Below are positions 36,055 to 44,534 of a DNA stretch of 64,000 bases, piece after piece. Numbering within the stretch: the stretch's first letter is position 1; every line of letters begins with the position of its first letter. Both the position numbers and the translations under genes were made by a program. This DNA comes from Defluviitaleaceae bacterium (GTDB lineage: Bacteria > Bacillota > Clostridia > Lachnospirales > WQUN01): positions 186,001-250,000 of the forward strand of contig WRAN01000001.1 of NCBI GenBank assembly GCA_009780185.1, written 5' to 3'. Below the pieces are notes generated by a model. It worked only from the letters and a program-made list of their open reading frames with translations. It was not told the origin of the DNA and ran no database searches.

Positions 36055-37198
36055 ATACAACTCTCCCTTCTACTATTGTATATACTACCTTTCCGCGGAC
36101 TTCCCGCCCGTGGAAGGGTGTGTTTCGGCTCTTGGATTTAAAGCTGTGCTTATCAATGGTGTAATGATGGTTGGGGTCTATTATTGTTATGTCTGCCATT
36201 TTTCCTGGAGTTAAGTTGCCTTTATCCAGATTCAGAATTTTGGCTGGGTTTATTGTTAGTTTTGCTATTAGCTCTAGGGGGGATAGAAAGCTTAGCTCTG
36301 TTATACATAGTGGGACGGCTGTTTCTAGGCCTATTATGCCGTTAGCGGCTTGGTCGTAGGGGAGATTTTTATCGTCTTCGTGGTGGGGCGCGTGGTCTGT
36401 GGCTATTACGGTTATTGTGCCGTCTTTAAGGCCTTGTTTCATTGCTTCTACGTCTTTTTTACTTCTTAGAGGAGGGCTCATTTTGTGGTTTGTGTCTATT
36501 GCATCGTCCTGGGTTAGTGTAAAGTGATGGGGACATACTTCCGTGGTTACGCCTCCGGCTTTTATATGTGTCAAACCGGCCTCGGTGCTTACATGGCAGA
36601 TGTGAAGCTGTACTCCTGTTTCTTTGGCTAGGGCTATGTCACGGGCTATAATTTCCGGTTCATTCATTTGGTTTTCATCTATGGCATGTGACAGTACTGG
36701 GAGGCCTAGAGCCGCGGCTTGTTCAAGCGCAGCCTTGAAGATAGCCGGATCTTCTATGGATTTCCCATCATCGCTTATGGCGCATATCCCTGCAGCCTTC
36801 ATTGGGGCGAAGGGGCTTAATTCCTTGCCTTGTAAGCTTTTGGTTACGCTTCCAATGGGGATTACATGCACCAAAGCTTTTTCTTTTAAGATATACTCCA
36901 CTACTTCCGGAGAATCGGTTGCCGGGTCAGTGTTAGCCATAGAGCAGATAGTAGTAAAGCCTCCAGCGGCTGCCGCTGCGGTACCTGACGCAATGGTTTC
37001 TTTATCAGGCCAACCAGGGTCACGTAGGTGTACATGCATGTCTATTAGGCCAGGGGTTACCCATAGTCCCGTTGCGTCTATAATGGTTTCGGCATTGCCT
37101 GCTTCGCGGATTTCTCCGTTTTCGATATAGATATCCTTTATGGCATCAATGCCACTTCCTGGGTCTAGCACTCGACCATTTTTTATTAAAATGCTCAT
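36041..37198 (-). CDS. pyrC: Dihydroorotase
   Basis: A 385-residue class I amidohydrolase that closes carbamoyl-aspartate to dihydroorotate. Metal ligands DMHVHLRDPG near residue 55, His in LSHAID and HICHVSTEAG, and Asp in VIATDHAPHHEDDK. The start ATG follows AGGAGGGG; the frame extends seven codons upstream without a better site. It is the first gene of the operon; pyrB and carAB are not in the window. Confidence 0.95.
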   Translation of the reverse strand: MSILIKNGRVLDPGSGIDAIKDIYIENGEIREAGNAETIIDATGLWVTPGLIDMHVHLRDPGWPDKETIASGTAAAAAGGFTTICSMANTDPATDSPEVVEYILKEKALVHVIPIGSVTKSLQGKELSPFAPMKAAGICAISDDGKSIEDPAIFKAALEQAAALGLPVLSHAIDENQMNEPEIIARDIALAKETGVQLHICHVSTEAGLTHIKAGGVTTEVCPHHFTLTQDDAIDTNHKMSPPLRSKKDVEAMKQGLKDGTITVIATDHAPHHEDDKNLPYDQAANGIIGLETAVPLCITELSFLSPLELIAKLTINPAKILNLDKGNLTPGKMADITIIDPNHHYTIDKHSFKSKSRNTPFHGREVRGKVVYTIVEGRVVYDNR

Positions 37199-37218
37199 AA
37201 CCCCTCCTTTTTTGGGCA

Positions 37219-37250
37219 TAAAAAAAGTGCAGACACAAAGTCTACACTTC
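37219..37250 (-). terminator. Attenuator-like terminator in the pyr leader
   Basis: Minus strand AAGTGTAGAC-TTTGT-GTCTGCACTT (one wobble), then a run of seven T, about 20 bases before the pyrC start. A perfect terminator inside a leader implies transcription attenuation. A PyrR-type loop (GAGAGGAT) is only half-matched, so the controlling factor is not clear. Confidence 0.8.
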
Positions 37251-37304
37251 CAATTAGGTCAAATTTTCTCCCACCGCAATCATCCTCTCGCGTTGCCAAA
37301 GGGA

Positions 37305-37333
37305 ATCCTATCATCAGTTTCTGCCAATGTCAA
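37305..37333 (-). promoter_or_regulatory. Promoter of the pyr operon
   Basis: Minus strand TTGACA (37333-37328), 17-base spacer, TAGGAT (37310-37305). Transcription would begin near 37298, leaving about 50 bases of leader before the terminator. Confidence 0.8.
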
Positions 37334-37552
37334 TATCACAGACTATTAACTTTTATGTATATCTATAGTTTCCATGGAGTTATAGATAAATGGAGTGGCC
37401 CGGCATAATCTTCAGGAAAATAGAAAAAGTCAAACGATAAAAATGGCCTGGCATATGGCACTAGCTTGGCACTATTGATGTGTGGGCACTGGATAATCCA
37501 TCCTCTCACTTCATATTTGGTGCAGATATCCAATTGGAGAAAGTGTAGCCAC

Positions 37553-37585
37553 ATAAAAAGGGATAACCTCACACAGCGTTATCCC
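37553..37585 (-). terminator. Rho-independent terminator, minus strand
   Basis: Minus strand GGGATAAC-GCTGTGTGAG-GTTATCCC followed by TTTTTAT. It could close the transcript from the small-peptide promoter at 38021-38049. Confidence 0.7.
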
Positions 37586-37598
37586 CCTTTAACATAAT

Positions 37599-37646
37599 TA
37601 CTAAAAGCGGATACGGCACCCCGAAACGGCGTATCCGCTTTTAGTA
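37599..37646. repeat. Hairpin with 17-bp perfect stem
   Basis: Arms TACTAAAAGCGGATACG (37599-37615) and CGTATCCGCTTTTAGTA (37630-37646), loop of 14 bases containing CGAAACGG. The arm CTTTTAGTA gives a partly T-rich end on either strand. Confidence 0.9.
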
Positions 37647-37649
37647 TTC

Positions 37650-37793
37650 CTACACGGCTAAAACATCCTTAACAGTCCGGGATTTCAATTCATCCGTAAA
37701 CACATGCTGGATACAAACAAACTCTATGTGAAACCCACATTGCGCTTTATCGTCCTCCGAAGCATAGATACCATGCTTGATGGTGGAATCCAT
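37650..37793 (-). pseudogene. 47-codon open frame, probably the 3' part of a decayed gene
   Basis: Encodes MDSTIKHGIYASEDDKAQCG and on to a stop at 37650; the composition looks coding, but I do not recognise it. It is in the same frame as the 50-codon gene upstream (37982-37830); the two are separated by in-frame TGA (37832-37830) and TAA (37817-37815). It may be the tail of a former 110-codon gene. Its own ATG has AAGGGG too close for normal initiation. Confidence 0.4.
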
Positions 37794-37829
37794 GCCCCTT
37801 GTTTCTTTCGAGTATTAACCGCTAAGGCA

Positions 37830-37982
37830 TCAACACCAGAAAAAATATTTACCGAGGTACGCATAAGCATCATGCATAATATCACCGCATTGTGCACCGC
37901 CTCCAAATATAAATGCTGCCCCAGCAATAAGTGCTACCGTTAAAAATAGTGCCGCTGTTTTCCAAATACTGTTCTTTTTCAC
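37830..37982 (-). CDS. 50-residue small membrane peptide with strong promoter
   Basis: A 50-codon frame: start GTG after GGAGGTACTAGA, basic MKKNSIWK, one hydrophobic segment (TAALFLTVALIAGAAFIFGG), then a short tail with two Cys ending YFFWC. The promoter at 38021-38049 is close to consensus, so the peptide should be well expressed. No family is recognised. It may be an intact small protein (toxin-like, signal-like or membrane regulator), or the 5' part of a gene broken by the TGA stop; see the frame at 37650-37793. Confidence 0.6.
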   Translation of the reverse strand: MKKNSIWKTAALFLTVALIAGAAFIFGGGAQCGDIMHDAYAYLGKYFFWC

Positions 37983-38020
37983 TCTAGTACCTCCACATTT
38001 ATATAATATATTTCGACATA

Positions 38021-38049
38021 ATTATATTAGCATTGTGTGAGAATGTAAA
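38021..38049 (-). promoter_or_regulatory. Near-consensus promoter of the small peptide gene
   Basis: Minus strand TTTACA (38049-38044), 17-base spacer, TATAAT (38026-38021). The leader to the GTG at 37982 is about 30 bases and holds GGAGGT. Confidence 0.75.
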
Positions 38050-38294
38050 GAAATAAATACCATCTTATAAACTAAGAAGACAATCACTCCCTGAAAGAGA
38101 ACTACAAAAAGATGTTATCCAACCAAAATGAAAGAGCTTGTCGTTGCGGCTGTAGTGCGTGATATTTTGATAGAGATAGTGTGTGGTGAGGTTGGATTAT
38201 GATTCACCTTATCTTGGTTTCGATGATTTGGTCAAAACCGGAAAAGTAACGCTTGACTTGGAATCTGTACCACCTAAATCTAGGTGTTGCTGTT
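38050..38294. other. Intergenic stretch, no supported gene
   Basis: Short frames of 16 to 40 codons exist on the plus strand but none has a ribosome binding site of normal spacing plus a recognisable product. I see no clear structure here. Confidence 0.5.
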
Positions 38295-39191
38295 TTACGC
38301 CATAGCACTTGTCAACTGACTAAGCTCTGCATCTGTCAATTGAAGTACTTCAGCCACATACTGTGGCTCGGCTCCTTTTAATAATAACCTCTTGGCGGCT
38401 TCTAGTAGGCCTTCAACTTTGCCTTCGGCTCTGCCTTCAATTTTGCCTTCAGCCTTGCCTTCAGCTTTGCCTTCAGCCTTCAACTGCGTGTCATAATCCA
38501 AAATATCCTTATAAAACATAATGAAATCCTCCTTCTCAATAAATCCTTGAAGATATCCATTCTCTATACACTCACCTCGTGCTATATCAAAAGCCTCGTG
38601 AGGCGATTTTTTATTGCGTATATTTTCATCATAGACTTGATAAAAATAGGCGTATCCAGCCAGTGCGTTATTGGTTTGTGTATCCTCAAGATTATTGTAG
38701 TGTATATCAACAATCTTTACCTTGACACTGATTTTTATCCCTGGGTGCTCTAAGGCAAATACTGAAAACACATCATCAATATCTTTTATACCGTTGTAGA
38801 CTACATAAAATTCGGGTATAGGAAGCTGTGGTATTTTCTGTTGTCCATACAGGTTAATATTGTTGATCTTTACCCATAGCTGTAGCAACTCAATATAATA
38901 AAGGAAGAGACGAAATGCCATATTGGGGTTTTGTGTGGATTGATGCTCAATCAAGATAAGCAGCCTGTTATCTTTTGTGATAAAAGACACATCATTGCGG
39001 CGTATACGGACTGCCAGCTCTGAGTCTAGGTCAAAGGGTTGAATGTCATCTATCGTCAGGTTAATATCATCATCACTACAGCGCCTCAGCAAGTCAATGA
39101 AGTTTTTCGGGTCTTTAAACAACCATCTAAACATCGTATCTCTGTGTTGAGGCTTTAACTGCGCCCCATTCTTTTTCTCTGTTGGATTCAA
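38295..39191 (-). CDS. Rpn-family PD-(D/E)XK nuclease / putative transposase (PF04754-like)
   Basis: A 298-residue protein of the Rpn/YhgA group. Marks are DTMFRWLFKDPKNFIDLLRR at the start, LLILIEHQSTQNPNMAFRL (Glu-x-Gln of the PD-(D/E)XK core) and a C-terminal coil with four-residue AEGK-type repeats, encoded by 12-base DNA repeats. In E. coli RpnA gives RecA-independent recombination and DNA cleavage. The start is TTG after GGGGG. A deleted tandem copy lies directly upstream. Confidence 0.85.
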   Translation of the reverse strand: MNPTEKKNGAQLKPQHRDTMFRWLFKDPKNFIDLLRRCSDDDINLTIDDIQPFDLDSELAVRIRRNDVSFITKDNRLLILIEHQSTQNPNMAFRLFLYYIELLQLWVKINNINLYGQQKIPQLPIPEFYVVYNGIKDIDDVFSVFALEHPGIKISVKVKIVDIHYNNLEDTQTNNALAGYAYFYQVYDENIRNKKSPHEAFDIARGECIENGYLQGFIEKEDFIMFYKDILDYDTQLKAEGKAEGKAEGKIEGRAEGKVEGLLEAAKRLLLKGAEPQYVAEVLQLTDAELSQLTSAMA

Positions 39192-39227
39192 TATATCCCC
39201 CGCCTGATATTTTTATAGTACTAAGCT

Positions 39228-39862
39228 TTAGGCCATAGCACTTGTCAACTGACTAAGCTCGGCATCTGTCAACTGGAGTACCTCAGCCACATACTGTGGC
39301 TCGGCTCCTTTTAATAATAGCCTCTTAGCGGCTTCAAGTAAGCCTTCAACTTTGCCTTCGGCTCTGCCTTCAGCCTTCAACTGCGTATCATAATCCAAAA
39401 TATCCTTGTAGAACATAATGAAATCCTCCTTCTCAATAAATCCTTGAAGATATCCATTCTCTATACACTCACCTCGCGCTATACGGGTATAGGAAGCTGT
39501 GGTATTTTCTGTTGGCCATATAGGTTAATATTGTTGATCTTAACCCATAGCTGTAGTAACTCGATGTAATAAAGGAAGAGACGAAATGCCATATTGGGGT
39601 TTTGTGTGGATTGATGCTCAATCAAGATAATCAGCCTGTTATCTTTTGTGATAAAAGACACATCATTGCGGCGTATACGGACTGCCAGCTCTGAGTCTAG
39701 GTCAAAGGGTTGGATGTCATCTATCGTTAGATTAATATCATCATCACTACAGCGTCTAAGCAAGTCAATGAAATTTTTCGGGTCCTTAAACAACCATCTA
39801 AACATCGTATCTCTGTGTTGAGGCTTTAACTGCGCCCCATTCTTTTTCTCTATTGGATTCAA
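39228..39862 (-). pseudogene. Deleted tandem copy of the Rpn-family gene
   Basis: It is nearly identical to the gene at 38295-39191 over the N-terminal 125 codons (39862-39479) and the C-terminal 65 (to 39228). The interior equivalent to 38587-38812 (226 bases) is missing, which shifts the frame and gives a stop right after the junction (CCC-GTA-TAG). It also has fewer AEGK repeats than the intact copy. Both copies keep the TTG start and GGGGG binding site. Confidence 0.92.
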
Positions 39863-39991
39863 TATATCCCCCGCCCGACATTTATAGATGTAGCAATTAT
39901 ACATCTTTTCTTAAATTTTTTCGATATATGGAACAGAATTTTTTTGTATAATTTTTTGCAAAAGCAAAATCATATATGATGTCTATGAAGG

Positions 39992-40138
39992 ATTAGCGTA
40001 GCAAAATCTATCATTAATACCATACCCAATGCATCGCTACTTGACCATGAGGTTGCGACATATGAAAGCCAACTGTGGTTCTTGAAAGAGCTGATTGTGA
40101 CAGATAGATTTTACGACGCGGTGTATGGCGAGGCATAG
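39992..40138 (+). pseudogene. Probable 3' remnant of an unknown gene
   Basis: A 48-codon open frame reads INTIPNASLLDHEVATYESQ and on to VYGEA before a TAG. It looks coding and is followed by a strong plus-strand terminator, but it has no ATG/GTG/TTG start: a TGA stop lies two codons upstream of the ATT at 39992. No family recognised. Confidence 0.35.
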
Positions 40139-40168
40139 GCTCACAATAAGGATGATAACCCCAAAAAT

Positions 40169-40212
40169 AAAGGACATGGACACCGTATTGAGGTGAATCC
40201 ATGTCCTTTTTT
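40169..40212 (+). terminator. Rho-independent terminator
   Basis: Perfect stem AAAGGACATGGA / TCCATGTCCTTT with an inner CACC/GGTG pair, followed by TTT. It ends the remnant at 39992-40138 rather than any intact gene. Confidence 0.85.
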
Positions 40213-40294
40213 GATATTCAGCACTGGGATATCCGAAGCCATGATCAACGCATGGGATATTATAGGCTAGGGTGTAAACGGGCAATTTGCCTCC

Positions 40295-41401
40295 TTAGTC
40301 CAGTATGCCAGGTAGTAAGCCATACGCCATAGGTGCAGGGCGTTCTGGAGATGTTAGCATATCTACATGCTGCTTGGTTTCAGCGCTTTTGGTAAAGCTG
40401 GTCATAACCTCAAGGGCATGATAGATAACATCTACATCGGCGCGGGCTTTTCGGCCTGTTTGGATGGCTTTTGCCATATCTGCAAGGCCTAGGCCGCGGC
40501 TGTTTTCTTCGTAACCAAAGGTTAAAGGCATCTCCTTATATTCTTTGCTTTCTGGGCGATATAACAGGATTGGTCCGCCGAAGGTATTGGGATCAGGTAC
40601 TACAAGAGTACCCTCTGTTCCATAGACTTCAATTCTAGGTAGATTATGAGAATGAATATCAAAAGACTGAATAATAGTACCCACAGCTCCATTTTCAAAG
40701 TGCATCTGGCCAGATACATGGGTGGCTACTTCAACATCCACGATTGCCCCGTAATGTGGTTCGCTTGTGATGCGGCGGGTAGGGTATGACTTTGTAGCCA
40801 TTCCAGATACGGTTTTTACCGGTCCGATTAGGTTTACCAAAGCTGTAATGTAATACGGACCCATATCCATAATCGGGCCTCCGCCGAATTGGTAGTAGAA
40901 GGCTGGGTCTGGATGCCAGGATTCATGGCCGCGGCACGCAAAGTGGGCTGTGGCGGCTACGGGCTTTCCTATATATCCGTCATCTATAAGCTTGCGGCAG
41001 GTTTGGATTCCAGCTCCCAAGAAGGTATCGGGAGCGCCCGCCAGGTACACACCTTTCGCTTTGGCGGCATCGCGGATTTTAATGCCTTCTTCCAATGTGG
41101 CACCTAAAGGTTTTTCTGTATATACGTGTTTTCCAGCGGCAATTGCTGCCATGGATACTTCTAAGTGCTCGTAGGGGCGGGTTAGGTTGAGGATGATGTC
41201 TACGCTAGAGTCTGCAAACATTTCATGCATATCTTTATACTTCCGGGGCAGATTGTAGGTAGCAACGGCATCTTCTGCCCGTTGGTCTATCAGGTCACAG
41301 ACCCCGGCTATCTCTACTTCTGTGAATACCGTGGTTAAGTTCTTAAAATAAATGCCGCTTATTGCGCCGCATCCTACTACTCCGATTCGCATTTTCTTCA
41401 T
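40295..41401 (-). CDS. Gfo/Idh/MocA family oxidoreductase
   Basis: A 368-residue NAD(P)-dependent sugar or polyol dehydrogenase. Rossmann motif GVVGCGAISGIYFKNL, EKPLG near residue 97, and DMGPYYITALVNLIG. The usual catalytic His of the (D/E)xGxHxxD motif is Tyr here, as seen in one large subgroup of the family. Substrate unknown; a second family member is at 42480. Start ATG after GGAGG. Confidence 0.9.
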   Translation of the reverse strand: MKKMRIGVVGCGAISGIYFKNLTTVFTEVEIAGVCDLIDQRAEDAVATYNLPRKYKDMHEMFADSSVDIILNLTRPYEHLEVSMAAIAAGKHVYTEKPLGATLEEGIKIRDAAKAKGVYLAGAPDTFLGAGIQTCRKLIDDGYIGKPVAATAHFACRGHESWHPDPAFYYQFGGGPIMDMGPYYITALVNLIGPVKTVSGMATKSYPTRRITSEPHYGAIVDVEVATHVSGQMHFENGAVGTIIQSFDIHSHNLPRIEVYGTEGTLVVPDPNTFGGPILLYRPESKEYKEMPLTFGYEENSRGLGLADMAKAIQTGRKARADVDVIYHALEVMTSFTKSAETKQHVDMLTSPERPAPMAYGLLPGILD

Positions 41402-41572
41402 ATTGGTGCCTCCTTGTAAATTTTAAAGTATTATCTGCCAATTACATTTATACGTCAAATAAAGTGAATAACAATAATCTGGGCGGCGCATCCTTTTTAT
41501 GCAGTAAAACAGTTGACGTATGAAATCATATGGGCTATAAACTCAATAGTATATTTAAAACGGAGGGCATAT

Positions 41573-41629
41573 ATGAGTACAGCCATTAAATTAATCAAGA
41601 AAGAGGAACGGATATGGCCGACGTATTAA
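41573..41629 (+). CDS. Possible 18-residue leader peptide overlapping the thioredoxin reductase-like gene
   Basis: The frame MSTAIKLIKKEERIWPTY has a better ribosome binding site (CGGAGGG, seven bases before ATG) than the following gene, and its stop lies 16 bases inside it. It may couple translation to the next gene. It could also be a chance frame. Confidence 0.4.
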   Translation: MSTAIKLIKKEERIWPTY

Positions 41630-42480
41630 TAATAGGTGGAGGGCCTGCCGGAGTATCGGCGGCCCTTTATACTGCCCGTGCAGGCATAAGCACAAAAATA
41701 ATATATAAAGACATGGGTGCCTTAACCAAGGCAGAAAAAGTGGATAATTTCTACGGCACCCCAGGAATAACCGGGCCAGACCTTATTAAAATGGGCTTGG
41801 CACAAGCTGAATATGTAGGGGCAGAAATAGAAATAGGCGAGGTAGTAAAAATCCAGCAGCAGTTCGGAGAAAAAACCTACTTCGAAGTAGAAACAGTAAA
41901 TGCCAGCTACACCGCTAGGACATTACTGCTCGCCACAGGCTCTAGCCGCGCTATGCCTAAGATTCCCGGCCTGGAAGCCTACGACGGCAAAGGTATTAGT
42001 CACTGCGCCCTATGCGACGCGTTTTTCTATAAAGGAAAGGATGTAGCCGTACTTGGCCACAGCCAGTATGCACTAAGCGAGGCAAAAGAACTACTACCCC
42101 TAGCAAAATCCGTAACCATTTTAACAAACGGAAACGACCCAGAAATCGACTTCCCCCCTGAATTAACTCTTCGTAAAGAAAAAATAAATGAAGTCCTAGG
42201 TGAAACCCGACTCACAGGGGTAAATCTTGAATCGGAAATACTGCCCATAGACGGCTTATTCATAGCCCTAGGTACCGCCGGAGCCACAGCCCTGGCCCGG
42301 AAACTGGGGGCATTTACAGAAAATAATACAGTAATAATAGACGAAAACACACGTACCAATATCCCAGGCCTATGGGCCGCAGGAGATTGCACCCCAGGCA
42401 TGAAGCAGATAGCCAAAGCAGTATACCAAGGTGCCATTGCCGGCACAGATATAGTACGTTTTTTACGAGAGGTGAACTAA
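41614..42480 (+). CDS. Thioredoxin reductase-like FAD/NAD(P)-disulfide oxidoreductase
   Basis: A 288-residue flavoprotein. FAD site GGGPAGVSAALYTARAG, redox pair CALC in HCALCDAFFYKG near residue 135, and C-terminal GLWAAGDCTPG. The length is slightly below the usual 305-320, mainly in the NADPH part, where the GxGxxA/G fingerprint reads VLGHSQYA and is weak; NADPH use is therefore uncertain. Members of this group reduce thioredoxin or a related partner. No thioredoxin gene is adjacent. Confidence 0.82.
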   Translation: MADVLIIGGGPAGVSAALYTARAGISTKIIYKDMGALTKAEKVDNFYGTPGITGPDLIKMGLAQAEYVGAEIEIGEVVKIQQQFGEKTYFEVETVNASYTARTLLLATGSSRAMPKIPGLEAYDGKGISHCALCDAFFYKGKDVAVLGHSQYALSEAKELLPLAKSVTILTNGNDPEIDFPPELTLRKEKINEVLGETRLTGVNLESEILPIDGLFIALGTAGATALARKLGAFTENNTVIIDENTRTNIPGLWAAGDCTPGMKQIAKAVYQGAIAGTDIVRFLREVN

Positions 42481-43469
42481 TGAAAGCAGCAATAGTTGGC
42501 ATGGGGGGCATTGCACCCATACATGTAGAATCATTAAAAACAATAGGCATACCCATAGTGGCGGTATGTGACAACAAGCCCCATATAGCATCTGCCTTTG
42601 GTAAGCAACTAGGCTGCCCATACTTCACAGATTATAAGGCCATGCTTGCCGCCGGGGGTTTTGATGTGCTTCACATCTGCCTACCCCACTATCTCCACGC
42701 CCCAGTTGCCATAGAGGCCCTAGAAAAAGGTATAAATGTAATATGCGAAAAACCTATGGCTACCACAGTCGAAGACGCGAAAAACATGATAGCCGCTTCC
42801 AATAAAAGTGGTGCCCGCCTAGAAATAATATACCAAAACCGCTATAACCCAGGCTCACAAGCTATAAAAAAAACCTTAGACTCTGGCGAGCTAGGCCATG
42901 TTGTAAGCGGCTTTTTGCATATAACATGGCATAGAAACGAGGAATACTATACCCAAAGCGATTGGCGAGGCCGCTGGTCAACAGAAGGCGGCGGCGTACT
43001 TATAAATCAATCCATCCACACTTTTGACCTGATGAATTATTTCCTGGGAAATCCCACTGCCGTATTCGGCTCTGTTGCCAATCGCGCTCATCCTTCTATT
43101 GAAGTTGAAGACGCGGCTGAGGGCATGATTTACTATGGAGATGTTGGTGTCTCATTTTATGCAACCAATAACCACCCCTACAATGCCCCCGTTGCCTTGG
43201 AAATTGTATGTGAAAATGGCCGGGTGATGCTATCGGGCGCATCAGCCTCAATTGCATACAATGACGGTAGACAAAAATCATTTCCCCTTGACGAAAAAAC
43301 CGTAAAGATCTATGGAAAAGACTACTGGGGATATTCTCACATTGTGCAAATAGAGGCCTTCTATAAGGGTACCAAAGAAGGCGTATGCGGCAACGAGGGA
43401 CTTATTACCCAGAAGCTGATAAACGGAATCTATGACTCGTCAAAACTAGGACACATAGTGGCATTATAA
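42480..43469 (+). CDS. Gfo/Idh/MocA family oxidoreductase
   Basis: A 329-residue dehydrogenase. Rossmann AIVGMGGIAPIHVESL, ICEKPMATT near residue 92, and LINQSIHTFDLMNYFLG with the normal catalytic His-x-x-Asp. Its start overlaps the thioredoxin reductase-like stop (TAATG), so the two are translationally coupled. Substrate unknown. Confidence 0.9.
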   Translation: MKAAIVGMGGIAPIHVESLKTIGIPIVAVCDNKPHIASAFGKQLGCPYFTDYKAMLAAGGFDVLHICLPHYLHAPVAIEALEKGINVICEKPMATTVEDAKNMIAASNKSGARLEIIYQNRYNPGSQAIKKTLDSGELGHVVSGFLHITWHRNEEYYTQSDWRGRWSTEGGGVLINQSIHTFDLMNYFLGNPTAVFGSVANRAHPSIEVEDAAEGMIYYGDVGVSFYATNNHPYNAPVALEIVCENGRVMLSGASASIAYNDGRQKSFPLDEKTVKIYGKDYWGYSHIVQIEAFYKGTKEGVCGNEGLITQKLINGIYDSSKLGHIVAL

Positions 43470-43553
43470 AAGATACTTTCTTAGTTTTGATGATAATGAC
43501 GAACCTTTTTAGACAGCTATATTACGCGATTCGCTAAAAATAAGGGGCAAAAA

Positions 43554-44534
43554 ATGGATCCGAAAGAATTTAATAACTCTATACAACATGGCAACCTCAG
43601 ACAGGTCTATCTTCTCTATGGCGAAGAGCGATACCTGGTGCATCATTATGCTGACGCCCTAACCAAAGCCATTGGCGAGCCAGATACCTTTGAAGGTGCT
43701 GCCGCTATCGATAAAATAGTATCCGCGGCGGATTCATTGCCTTTTTTCTCAGAAAAGCGGCTGGTGCGGGTTAAAGATTCTAAGCTATTTGTATCTGGCC
43801 GCAAAGCCGACTCAGAGGCTATGGCAAAATATTTATCCAATGTACCCGAATCTACTGTGCTTGTTTTTATCGAATCAGAAGTTGACAAGCGAGGGCGGCT
43901 ATATAAAAAAGCCGTAGAGCTTGGAGGCGCTATGGAATGTGAAACACCGTCTCCTCAAGCCCTAACCACATGGCTTGGGCGAATATTTAGTGAAAAGGGC
44001 AAAACCATAGACCCAGCCGCCGCCAACCTACTGCTACGTTACACTGCCCACAATATGACTACCATCTCTAAGGAAGCTGAAAAGCTTGCTGCCTTCACTA
44101 TGAAGAAACCTGAGGTCACTATCCAAGATATACAGGCAATATGCTCCCCTACTCTAGAGACAAAGGTTTTTGACTTAATATCAGCTATGGCAAATGGCCG
44201 CAGCACCGAGGCTCTTAATATGTACCACAATATGCTAATGATGAAAGAACAGCCACTGATGATACTGGCTATGATTATCCGCCAGTTTCGCATAATACTG
44301 ATGGTAAAAGCCGCCGAAGACAGACGTATCCCCAAAGCCGGGATGGCCAAAACGCTAGGACTAAGGCCGTTTATCGTAGACGAAGCATTGGCTCAAGGGC
44401 GGCGGTTTAATACAAAAGGGATAATAGCCGCACTTATAAGCTGCCAGGATACGGATATCAAAATAAAAACAGGGCTCGTGGCTGCCGAGGTTGGGGTTGA
44501 GCTTCTTATTTTGCAGTATGGGATGCATAACTAA
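43554..44534 (+). CDS. holA: DNA polymerase III subunit delta
   Basis: A 326-residue clamp-loader delta subunit, which opens the sliding clamp. Recognisable pieces are VYLLYGEERYLVHHYADALT at the start, the EAEKLAAF segment, ETKVFDLISAMANGRSTEAL and PLMILAMIIRQFRIILMVK. It overlaps the TetM-like gene end by four bases (convergent). Confidence 0.92.
   Translation: MDPKEFNNSIQHGNLRQVYLLYGEERYLVHHYADALTKAIGEPDTFEGAAAIDKIVSAADSLPFFSEKRLVRVKDSKLFVSGRKADSEAMAKYLSNVPESTVLVFIESEVDKRGRLYKKAVELGGAMECETPSPQALTTWLGRIFSEKGKTIDPAAANLLLRYTAHNMTTISKEAEKLAAFTMKKPEVTIQDIQAICSPTLETKVFDLISAMANGRSTEALNMYHNMLMMKEQPLMILAMIIRQFRIILMVKAAEDRRIPKAGMAKTLGLRPFIVDEALAQGRRFNTKGIIAALISCQDTDIKIKTGLVAAEVGVELLILQYGMHN

Larger units (their letters stand above)
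37334..37649. other. Gene-poor stretch with two minus-strand hairpins
   Basis: Holds an open frame of about 69 codons (37572-37363, minus) with no ribosome binding site, probably chance or remnant. A 37553-37585 terminator (GGGATAAC / GTTATCCC then TTTTTAT on the minus strand) and a larger hairpin (37599-37646) are the only clear structures. Confidence 0.6.
39863..40294. other. Intergenic stretch with a probable gene remnant and terminator
   Basis: About 430 bases without an intact gene. The first 120 are AT-rich. The rest holds the plus-strand remnant at 39992-40138 and the hairpin at 40169-40212 described separately. The last 80 bases up to the Gfo/Idh/MocA stop codon show nothing I can name. 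Confidence 0.5.

Noticed and set aside
37219-37333. T-box riboswitch before pyrC
   Set aside because: The TGGNACCGCG element and a specifier stem are missing, and the leader is too short.
37830-37832. TGA as selenocysteine in the small peptide gene
   Set aside because: A TAA follows five codons later, and no SECIS-like hairpin is evident right after the TGA.
37704-37943. 79-codon plus-strand frame opposite the small peptide gene
   Set aside because: No ribosome binding site; the promoter, RBS and hydrophobic segment all support the minus strand.
38295-39862. Insertion sequence pair formed by the two Rpn copies
   Set aside because: No terminal inverted repeats or target duplications bound the copies; the arrangement fits a plain tandem duplication.
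40014-40285. Minus-strand frames near 40.1 kb
   Set aside because: They overlap a terminator hairpin and the plus-strand remnant and have no ribosome binding site.
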